From Onchocerca volvulus (lineage: Eukaryota; Nematoda; Chromadorea; Rhabditida; Onchocercidae), in the NCBI GenBank assembly GCA_000499405.2, contig HG738139.1, forward strand, positions 11,122,616-11,186,615: a stretch of DNA of 64,000 nucleotides. The letters run 5' to 3'. The notes beneath the pieces are model-generated. The model saw only the letters and a program-made list of their open reading frames with translations, was not told the origin of the DNA and made no database searches. Both the position numbers and the translations under genes were made by a program. Below are positions 40,689 to 52,600 of this stretch, one piece after another (the stretch's first letter is position 1; the number at the start of each line of letters is the position of its first letter).

Positions 40689-43600
40689 GTAAGTTTTATT
40701 CAAATATTAATGCATATTTAAATAGACTTATTTATATATAAAAGGAATTATTTGTTAAACACATCATCAATTTAATTTTTATCTTTACTTCGATATGTCC
40801 ATCAATATTTTATCACATTGAAGCAATTTCTTTTTAATGCTTTCAAAATTAATCCGACGATCTGATCTGTTATTTTGAGCAATTATAATCATCGGTGTAT
40901 TTTCATCCAATTCAAGAATCGCACATTAACGAAAAAAAAGAAAAAAAAACGAAAAGAAATATTAATTTTGATTATCCTCCTTTTTCTCCATTTACTTAAC
41001 TTTAATTCTTAATTTTTCAAGAAACTTCAGCAAAATTTTTAATTTTAAATTTCGAAACTTGTTCGTTTTCCATATTCATATTCATTTTCTTACTGTAACA
41101 GTGAAATGGTAATTAGGAAAAATTTAAAAAAAAAAAAAAGAAAGAGATCACAGAAATAATGAACAATATATCACACTCAAATCAGTTTTCTAAGATTAAA
41201 AAAAACAAAAACCGAAATGAAAAAGCAAAATTATTCATCAAAAACAGATTTCATTTATTTTCGGGTCACTAATGATAAATTTGTTGGGATGAAATTGAAA
41301 ATTATGACAATAATTAGGGAGAAAATAAAAATAAAATTTCTGTTGTTTATAGATCGTTTAATTTTTAAATTGTGTCAGTGAGGAACCATAAATTCCTTTT
41401 TTTTTTCTCTCTCCGTATTCTCGTATATTTATTAATTCGTTTTTTGTTATTTATCCCATTTCTCAAGGCCATAAATCTTGATAGTAGTAGGTTCGAAATT
41501 TATTCTTTTATTTTTTCTGGGTACGGACAACACCAGGAGAAAAAAGGAAGTAGGAGGAGAAGGGAAGATGATGATTTCTCTCGGGTTTTGTGTACTTGTG
41601 CATTGCGGGTGGAATTTGCAGTATATCGGTTGTTTCCCGATAATTTCTCAATTGTTCTATTCATAGAAAGCTAGCATTCATTTTCTGATATTTCGTTCAA
41701 TTTTGCAAAAATAATGCAGCTTGTTATTAGCAAGCCAGAAATTTACAAATCTACCGGTTGGGTCATTATGAAGCATGACATTTGCGAAACTGAGAAGGAA
41801 GGTAATATTGTTAATTTGATTAAAGTTTTTCTTTTCATTGAAAAAAGAAAATAACCTATGCAATTTCTTTTTTGAAAAATTTTGAAATAAAAAGAAAGAT
41901 TTTTGCAGAAGAAAAACCAGTTTATAAAATGTATGCATTTCGATTTGTTGAAGCAGGTCTTCGTCGAGCACTTTGGTACTTTGGACGATCAGTACCAACA
42001 AAAAAGGCTTTATTTGTGGTACCATTCTTCATTAATCATTTTCCTTTCTTTTTTTTCCTTTTTTTTTTTTATTTAAATAATTTGCATAAAATTTTTAGTC
42101 TTATTTTTAATATAATTAAATCTAATGATATCTTCTTATGTTAGAAATTATTTATTTCAAATTATTTTTTAGTGCCTTCCGATAATGTTTGTATTGCTAT
42201 CGTTGATTGGACCAATAGTACATCGTCGACGGATAAATTTTCCATTACCATTTCAAACATTTGTTTCATATTCAAATGACCATTATCCAGCAACTGGTCA
42301 TAGCAATCTTCGCGTACCTTCACGTGGTATTCTGTCATTTAACGGTTCTAATCCAGCCTACAACGTTGTTAGACGTAATTCACCGGCTGAATTCGCCGTA
42401 ATAATGCAGTCAAAGTAAGAATTTATCATAATTTACTGATAACAAATTTACTTCTCTTTTTCCAATGTATGGAAATAGTAAAGAAATTTTGCCAGAATTC
42501 TTCATATAAATGATATTTTTCGGCTTTTAAATGATAATCTTACATTTTACTTTTTTAGAGGTTATGGTTCGGTAGTAACAGAAAATTCAATGGAATCATT
42601 CAAAAAACTAAGTCGATCAGTAAAATCCATTGTTATCAATTACGAACGGACGAATCTTACGGTTTGCATTAAAATACAATGATAAAAAATCTTATCAAAC
42701 AAAATTCGGATGAATTTGTCAATTTTTTTTTTTTTTTTTTTTATCAAACAAAATTCGAATGAATTGATTTCTCGATCAAAGTATATTATTGCTTTTGGTT
42801 ACCATATTTTTTGTTTTCTTTTTTTTTTTCTTTTTTAGTTTTGTCGAAATGAACAAAAAAAGCTCGATAACTCGAAAATTTAAGCCTTCAATTTCCAATT
42901 TGATTTTATCCGATCTATAAATCATTTGCATAAATTTGAATTTTTAAAAATAAATTGAAAATTTGTCGAAAATTCAAAATATATTATTACTTATATTTAT
43001 TAAAACATAATTTTTATTTTCTTTTTTTTAAAGTTTTGACAAATTAAACAAAAAATTAGCAGGAAGAAAATTAGTTTACATTAATTTCAAATTTTAAATT
43101 AGTTCATTATCATAATTATCAGTAAAAATATAAACGTTTGATGACACAGAATATGAAAACTTTTACGGTGCTGCGTCATATTCTGTTTAGTTTATCACTG
43201 TTAAGTTATCAATAATTTGGATCATTTGATGTTGAACCGACTAATAAGTCACTTATCTTTATCTGTTTATATTCGTTGAAAAATTTTTAAAATTTACGGC
43301 ATAGTGTCTTATACTATCGCACTGGATATTAGATATTACTTTTTTACTGATAAAAAAAATATTAAAAATTTTAGCTTAAAAAAGTGCAAAAAAAAAACAG
43401 TTAAGGAATAGATGCAATTGAAGCAAACTTTTTTTTGCAGTTTCATTCATAAAAATATTTCAAATATTTTTTTTTGCTTTCATTCCCATTCATTTATTTT
43501 ATTATAATTAACTTAATTACAGTGGCCGGAAATGTGTCATGATACATGTGCAGAAACGGATGATCCTTTACAGCTAATTACGGAAAGTGATCCGAAAACT

Positions 43601-46600
43601 ATACTTACTTATCCGGAAACAATCATTTCCCATAAGAATACCGGAAATCTAACACGCTTATTTCTCGGACTTGTCGTAGGTGGTAAGTATGCATTATTTG
43701 TTTTAATTTTTGAAAGAAATTATTTTTTAAAATCATTAATGAAAGATGCCAATTGCAATTTTGTTTTTCTTTTTTTGAAACTAAGAATTTTTAATTTTAT
43801 TTACAAATTTTTCTCTGTAAATGTTTAAATTTGGTCTGTATCTAAATTTCACCGTTTTAATGATTTCATATTTAACATTTGAATTATTTAAGCTAGAAAA
43901 TTTAATTTTCCCGATTCCAATATCATATTTTACAACGATCTACTTTTATTTTTCCGATAAAAAAATTTTTTTTTAAATGAATTATGTAGCTTAATTTTAT
44001 TTTCTCTATAATTTTTTTTTTTGCTACAAATTAGCAACTTATTTTTCATGCATATAATTACAGGAGTGGAAACGGACGCAGATGGAATTATTACCTATGC
44101 ACGATCGTTGAATACAAATTTTAAACTCAAAAATAATTTTCGTTCAGAAATTTTGAATGAATTTTCCAAACAATTTGTTAGAAAGGTTAGAATTTTTCGC
44201 TTTTGTTCTAATATTAATCATTTGGTTTTTTTTTAATTTGAATAAAATAATCTACATGCTTCATGTAATTTGGTTTTACTCAAATTTTCATTTTTGATAA
44301 CCAATTTACGTGCTTTTTTAATAGCCAACATAAATGCGAAAAAAAAGAAAAAAAAACGATGTGGATGCGAAATAACAATAATTGGTAAGTTTGAAGATTC
44401 TGGGCAATTTGAGAAAGTTTTTACATTTTGATCAGCTATAACTAACTGATAATTGATATCATCAGTTATTATTCATATTTTACGTGTGACATCATTTTCT
44501 AAGAAACGGAAGTATTTGAATACTGGATCTGTGTAACGATTCTGTAATCATCTAATGATACATTTAATGTTGATGTAAAATTTCTTCATTTGGGGCTTAA
44601 TTTATAAGCTGTCATGAATATTAGCAATTTGATTAATTAGTAAGCGGTAAAATATGTAAGATGACGAATGCCTTCAATGACATATTGACATTTTATGAAA
44701 TAGAATATTTCGATATTCTATTTAAAATTAATTTGAAGAAAAAAAAAAGAATTTAATTTATTTTATTTGAGCAGAATTTTGCTTATGTTGTTTATTTTGT
44801 TAACAAAATAAAAGTTAAAAAAAAAGCTTTACTTAAATGGAAGAATAAAATTGACAAGAATTAAATGAAATAAATATAAATTTAAATGGTCATTTGTCTT
44901 AAATTTTTGCAATTTTCGTAAACAAAAAAGAAAAGCAATCGATAATTTGCAGATGAATAAGGGACGGGAAATGATACAGAAATCCTTTGATGCCGATATT
45001 AATTGGTGGTCGTACCGTGAATTCGTTAATGAAGTTATTTCTGGACTACAAACTATGCATTACTTATTGATTGCATCTGCAGCTCTTCTTATGTTTACAT
45101 GTTTGATTGCAAGTTTCGGCGCAAATGGTTATCAGGTAATCGATTTTTTGAATAAGTCTCGAGAAAAAAGAATTATAAAAACAGTATTATCAGATTAATT
45201 ATGATTTATTGCTATAAATAAATATTCATAAATTTATTCATCCTTTTTTTTTTACATATTTGTCTATCTTTATATTAACATTTATACAAAGAACACATTT
45301 TTTTTTTTGTATGTTAATTTGAAAATTTTACTACGTTTTTCGAAATTAAGTGAAATATACGTGTAGATTATATAAACTAATTTATTCTGAAAAATAGCCT
45401 AAATTTTTTTCTAAAATTAATTGCCTATCTGTCATATTTATTTGTCCATTTATTAACTGTCTAACTATCATATTTACTTGTCCAATTGCTTAACTATCAT
45501 ATTTATTTGTTTATTTAGCACCGAATTAATTCATCGAAAGTATTTATTATTTTAGCTTTTAATTTTGATTTTTTAATAATTTTTTTTTTAATTTTGCAAA
45601 AATTATAATGAGACCAAAAATATTTTGGAAAATAGAGAAATGGAAATGAAAAATACTGCGTCACATTTCCTTTTGTATTGACAGTAATGTTCAAATTTAA
45701 TTTTCCATTTTTATTTACTTTTTAGCCTTCTAAGTAAAAGAATATACAATGTTAAGTATTAATTTTAGATATTTTTTTCGCGAAAAAATTTTATGAAATA
45801 TTTATTTATTCGATAAAAAATGGTTCAAATATTGGCGCAAATTTTCTTTCTTTTTTTTTTTTTTTTTGTTCTATAATTTGATCATAATAATAATATCATT
45901 TTTTGTACATATTATTAGTTGCTCCAGTTCTGTTATAGAGCAAACCGGTTTTGGGATTCGTAATTGGTATTATTTTGATCGTTTCTTGTTTGGCCGGTTT
46001 TTTTGTTCAATTCACCGGTGTAGGATATGTCAATGCGATCGTCTTTCCCATCTTTTTCATTCTTACCGGTATTACTTTTTAAATTTCTGGAAATTCAAAT
46101 AACTTATTTGATAAGTATTCCCTTCAATAAAATGTCAATTAATTAATGAAAGTAAACTAAGAATAATCTGATATATTTTATAAAAAAAAGATTGATAAAT
46201 GATCAAGGAATATATTTTCATTTAAAATAATTATCCATTAATTAATATCAGATCATTTCAAAAGGGTTAAAGATTAAGTTTAATAAAAATTAAAATTAGA
46301 ACAAGAAATAATATTCAAAAACTATTTAATTATTTTATCGATCCATTTTTATTCTAAAGGCTATTTAATTATTCAAATATTATATTCAAATGCTACTTAA
46401 TTATATTTTCGAAATTGTGATAAACTTTCGCAAAATTTTTAATAAACATAAGAAAAATAGTAATTCAAATAAGTTTTCAGGTATTGGTATACTAATGCTT
46501 TTCACGTTAGAGGCTACGTGGTCGAAGTATTCAAACGTTGCATGTGATCCGGTAGAAAAATTATCCTTAATTTTATGTTGGGATGCTCCATGCACTACTA

Positions 46601-49600
46601 TCACCGCATTTATCATTATCGTTTCATTCGGTGATTAGTCTGCCTTATTTTATATTAATAATTAATTCGAAATGTAACATTCCTGAGAAAATTAACATTT
46701 TTTAAATAAATTTTGAAAATGTAAACGAATAATTTTTAAATTGATCAATTATTATCGTGCTAAAAGAATGCAGTTAAAAATGGACCAAAATTATAATAAT
46801 TTGAAAAAAGTATTTTAATCTGAAGAAATTATTTAAAAAAAAAGCAGATATTACAAGTAATTATTGCTAATTAAAATTAATAAGATTTAGAATAAGATTC
46901 CAGGTGAGCATTTCAATTACATACAGATAATGAAGCCGGAATCTTGGGAATTTTAGGTATACGATATCATGATGATTTTATGATGATTTTAAAATTGTAA
47001 TATTTAAATCTAAATTAATTCCATTTCATGGAATTAATCCAGGTTGCAAGCGTTAAAAATCCGCAAAGAACAAAGAACAGGCGTTAAAAATCCAATTCCA
47101 TTGCTGAGTTCAGAAATTGAATATCAAATAATAGTACCAAATCGTAAAATGAATCAATATTATTACAAAACAAAAATTGATCGATATCGAATTATTGGAA
47201 AAATTTCGTTTAGTTGTTTGTGGTTCCAGTGGAGTTATTTTTTGCTTTTTTGCAAAGTTATATTTTTTTTGACTTTGGTTTGCAGAAAATTATACAATTA
47301 ATTTCTTGAGATAGCTTTCACATTCTTCAAATAGCTGTATATAATTTCTTCAGATAATTTTCAAATTCTCATTTTTTCCCGATCGGAAAATAAACTGGTA
47401 GCTAACTCTAGTTCTTTCGAATTCGTATAATAATTAAGATTATAGTTTTATGATTCACGTCACCTATTCGCATTGCTTAATTGAAATTATAAATTTTTCT
47501 GTCTTAAACTTAAGAATAATTTGCAATAATTATAGAATAACTTAATGATTTATCTTTTATTAAGAAATTGGCAAAAAAAATTAGCAATTAATAAATCAAA
47601 CGAAATTTTAACTTACGGCGATATTTTTCCGTTTCACCATTTGTTCGCGTTGCTTAATTGAATTTATATCCAGTGCTATTTAATTGTCTAAAGTTATTTA
47701 ATTATTCATCTTTATTACTTTGTCATTCCATTAGGATGAGAAAATTAATTTATATCAAAAAATAACTCCAGATGATAAATTAATAACTAATAAGGAATCG
47801 AAACCAGAATTATTATTGATTATCCGGAAGTCTAAATGCATCAAATATTTTTTTCAGCGGTAATCGGTTCAACAACAAAAAGTCCCTACCTGCAATATAT
47901 GTCATTTGTATTAGCAGCAGGTGTCGCCGTCCTACTCATCTTCGCTCTTCTTTTCTTCGCCGTATTTTTGTACGTTGCGGGTCGTCGTGAAACCGAAGGT
48001 GTCAAATGGTACCAGTGTTTCCGTTCCGGTGATACGCATTTCGCTCGTAAGTTACGAATTTGAAAGGAAAAAATTTCAAATTTTTTGAAATGTTTGGAAG
48101 GCCTGAAATGAAACAATGAATTAGAAAAATGCCAATATTTTTTTTTAATTTGACATTATTACATCAAATATTACAGCATTAATGTAATCATTATCATTTA
48201 TATATCATAATTATTATTATCACTATCATTTGCCTACATTATCATTATTATTACTGTTATCATTATTAACGAAGAATTATTATTCGATGCTTACAACACA
48301 ACAGCAAAATTTTCAAACAAAAATTGAAATTATTATTTATGCATTTGTGATTCAATAAAATATATTATGGATAAGACAAAATAAGAAAAGGAAGAAAAAA
48401 AAAAGAACGATAGGTGGAAATGAATTTTTGCATAAACTAAAAACAATTTATTTCGAATGTTAAGATCTGAAATTGAAGATGTCAAACTTTTTTGCTAGTT
48501 CCTTTTGAAATTTAAATTTTGATAAAAAAGAAAATCATGGAAAATTATAGAAACAAATAAATTGAATAATAATTTCAAAAAATTCGAAAAAAAAAGGCTC
48601 CTTTCTATAAATGATTACTATTATTTGAGGATATAAAAAATTTTAAGAATTAATTGGAATTTAATCAAAATTCAATTCTATTACTTTTTATAGCTCGAAC
48701 AATCAATGAATTCAGTGATTCAAGCATTGAAATGCTTCATGAAAAACTCATCGATACGAAGCCATCATTCTCGAGAGCAACCGCTGCAGCTATGGCTAAT
48801 TCATATCTTCGATGTCCAGTTGCATTCATTTTTGCCATCTATTTGGTACTTGCTGTTTGGGGTTGCAAGGATTTAAGGTATGAAAGAAAATTTCAGATGA
48901 AAATTCTTAAAGAATTAAAATTTTGCAAAAATTAAGACTTAAGTTTTGAAAAATTTGATCTAATTCTGATCTTAATTTTAATCCTTACCTTATATCAAAA
49001 TATGAAACTGTTAATGTAAAAAGGAAAAAATTTCATAATTTATTTAAGAATAGATCTGAAGGAAGAATATTTTTTGTCGAAAGGAAGTGAACCACGAACA
49101 TTTCTTGAAAATTATCGGGCAGAATTTGGACAATATGAAGAATTTCTGGAATTGGTATTCGATGAACCAATTGATTATCTCGATCCACATCGAAAGAATG
49201 AAATCTTGGAAATATTAGAATGGCCCGTCGTAAGTTATTTAAGTTGAGAATAAAATAAAACTTTAATTCTATTCAACAATTTCAATTTGACCAATTTTAT
49301 TTTATATATTTTGTTAAATAAGATGATTATTTTAAAAAATAGCAAAAACAAAATCACCTCCAGGTTTTGGTTATCGCATATCATTTCTTGGCTTTCTATT
49401 TTCCGGATTTTTTAAACACTCTAATATTTATTATCCGGAATATTTTGCACTTTTTTTTCTTTTCAGCAAAACCAGTTGGCAACAAGATCAGTGAGTTGGT
49501 TGAAAGATTTCGCACGATTCGAAAGTACTACTATTTACGATATAAATCCGGTAAATTATTAGAGCTATTTCATTAATTCAAATACTTCAAGTTATTTCAA

Positions 49601-52600
49601 CTCAAGTGTTTAAAATATTTCAAGTTTAAATATATATAACATTTTGACTTCACTTATGATCACTCATGTTTTTTAAAATCTTCCCTAGGTTTTATTAAAA
49701 TTCAAGAAAAATTTCTTGCAGATTTTAAAAAACACTTAAATTCCAGTCTTTTTTCTAAAACTTTATTTAATGCTGGAATGAATTAGATAACAAGATTACT
49801 TTATTGATTCAGGTATAATCATAGATAATATTTATAAATTTATTACTAAGATAAGTCATTTCTCATTTCAACTATTTCCATGTATTTCGAATTTAATGGT
49901 GAATGTGAATAACTTTTTTTTTTTTAATGTAAGCGTGAATACATATTTTTCAGTTTTAGTCCTGAATTATTAATTCTACTAGATTAAGTATGAATACAGT
50001 TATGAAATAGAATCAATTAACTTATCAATATGCCGTAGGGTAAGTTTGTAAATGTTAATTTAGCTATCTTATATGATGATAAAGATATTATTAACTTAGT
50101 TTTACACTTTTACAGCACGTAAAGTATTAACTAGGTTTGTAATCTATCACTACCGTGTTTGTAAATTTATCAATAAAATACCTTAGTTAACAAGGCCGTT
50201 CCGCATGGCCGATCCAGCTAGTCTGTGGGGGTTGGCCACGCTTCACGTGTCCGGCTCAAGCTTATCTATATAAATAAAAATATCAATGTTCGTTTGTTCA
50301 AAATCTTACACCTCCGAAAGTTCTTTTCTGTACTGATTCAAAATCCTAGATATCGAAAATTCCTTACCTGTTGCTTTGAAATTTTGACATAATGTTGCAT
50401 TCGAATACGCGCATGTTTTTAAATATTTATTATCATTTGCTATTATTTGTTATTTTTCATTATTATTTGTTATTTATTATTATTTATCATTATTTATTAT
50501 CCATTATTATTTATTATTCACTAGTATTTATTATTACTTATTATTATTTAATTAGTATTTATTAATTATAAATTATTATTGAAGAAATAGGAGAAAGAAG
50601 AATGAGAGAAAAAAAAAAGGAAAGCGGATTATTATTATTATTGGAGAAATAATAATAAATTTTCTTTTGTATAACTAACTAACTAAAAAAAAAAAAAAAT
50701 TATTAATATTAATACAACTCTTTAAAGAATTTTATATGAGAAGTTCTGTTGTTTTTTATTTATTTTTTTTGAGATGAGAGAAAGAAGGGGAATGGGAGAA
50801 AAAAGGAAAGGCGAATTCAGTAAACTCTGCCCCTTCATTTACTTTTAGTTGTCACGGACGTGACACGTGAAAAAAAAGTAAGTATGTTAATATAAGAGCA
50901 CGCGTCTATTCGAATGCAAGGTTGTGTCAAAATTTGAAAAGAATTTGTGGAAATCATTGAGAAGTAACAGGTAGCATTTATATTTTTATTTATATTATAT
51001 ATATATATCTAAATAATTTCTTGTCAAATACTTTCGTATCTAAATCAAATTTCTTTCAAAAAAAGAATCAAACGATTTTTTCTTTCTTTTTAAGGACACA
51101 TTTGTGCCAATTATTGGTATTGTTTTCCTGACTGCAGAAAACCATAAAAAATATCGAAATGATATAATTTTTGACAAATTTCAAACACGTATCATTGGAT
51201 CAAGGATGTACATCGAATTGACCGCTAAAGGTGTTGAAGAACGGTTAGTTAATAATTATGATTTTTCTTATCTTTCCAATTTCAAACATATGATAATCGT
51301 ATTAAAAATTTCAGATTATCTGTTATTGATGGATTATTGAATAAGGCTCGTTCATCTGGCATATCAATGTATGTAAAGACACCATTTATTTTTTCCATTC
51401 AACATGATTTACAAGTAAGTATTTTACAAACTTAATAATTTTATTTTAATGCAAATTTTGTGCATATTTTATGGAATATTTTATTTTGTGACGAATATAC
51501 GCTTTAGTAATATGTCGATGTTTATCTGTTAATATCATGATACTAGAAGATAGCCAGATAAATAGCATAGTATCATGATACCAAAGAATAAATAGCAGCA
51601 GTTGGTGAGGGAAAAATTCTGATCGATTTGGGGTTGTAGATTGTTGAATTGGGAATTGCTTCTTGCTATTGTGACTCTGCTAGATCAGCAATAGGTTTTC
51701 TTGTATATTACGATATTATACACAATATTGCGATTATGCAATAGTAAAGCGTAAATGAACAATACACGGTTAGCACATAAAAGATACTAACAGTCGTCTT
51801 CTGCTGAACTGTCGCTCGTGTTGCTGTTGAAATCGCTTTGATATTGGACTGGAACTGATACTGATGATGATAAAAATTTAAACAAATTGCTCCCTTGAAA
51901 AAAACATCGACGTAGAAGGGACTGATGTTGTTGAAGATGTTGAAGTTAAAAGGACTGTTCGCGGTATTGATGATGCCAATATAACTAACAACACTGATCT
52001 TGCTGCCTCGAAAATTTCCTTTTTATAAAGGATCATTCATAGTATTGTTATAGGAGCGGAAGCTTACAAACACATTAGTCATACAAAAAGATTGGATATA
52101 TGAGGATTAAGGATTAAGATCGACAATTCTCACAAGCCTTATTTCTTGTAATATTCCTGACAGTTAACATTTCAACATAAGCTTCGTTAGAAAATCGGAA
52201 GATGCGAGAATAGAAGCCTTTGTGCCCAGATATAGAAAAGTGACTCATTTAAATGAGAATATTGGAAATTTCTTCTATACAGATTATGAGATTATTTCGA
52301 TTTATATTATAAATATTTCGGTTTTATCGACAGCAGTATTATGGTATCAATAGATAAATAGCAACAGAGTATCATAGTACTAAAGAGTAAAGAGCAGCAT
52401 TATCATGGTACCAAAGGTGAGACGAGTAAGGAATGACAATATAATGGTAGGTAAATGAATGAATGATAGCATATCACGGTGCCAAATTTTAGCCTGATAA
52501 AGAACAATAATATCGTATTACCGAACGATAAATAGATAAAGAGCAGTAATATCATGATAACAAAAGATACTTGAATAAATAATAGAAGTATCAAAAGAGG

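Noticed and set aside
41372..41674. 100-codon frame and a possible TM exon upstream of 41,714
   Set aside because: Its first half is Phe/Leu translation of a T-rich tract, and the extension in phase with the 5' exons gives no PTR-like sequence.
41678..42025. Minus-strand 115-codon frame
   Set aside because: It is a shadow of two PTR exons on the plus strand, which carry family-level similarity and matching splice sites.
47041..47301. Plus-strand frame starting after CCAG in the PTR intron, beginning LQALKIRKEQRTG
   Set aside because: The flanking PTR exons (46,630 and 47,858) join in phase without it and give the expected membrane segment. It ends in Phe/Leu-rich chance sequence and a stop.
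50193..50263. tRNA-like gene or SINE head in the GC-rich stretch
   Set aside because: No A box/B box pair with correct spacing and no cloverleaf could be drawn; kept only as an unexplained GC-rich block.
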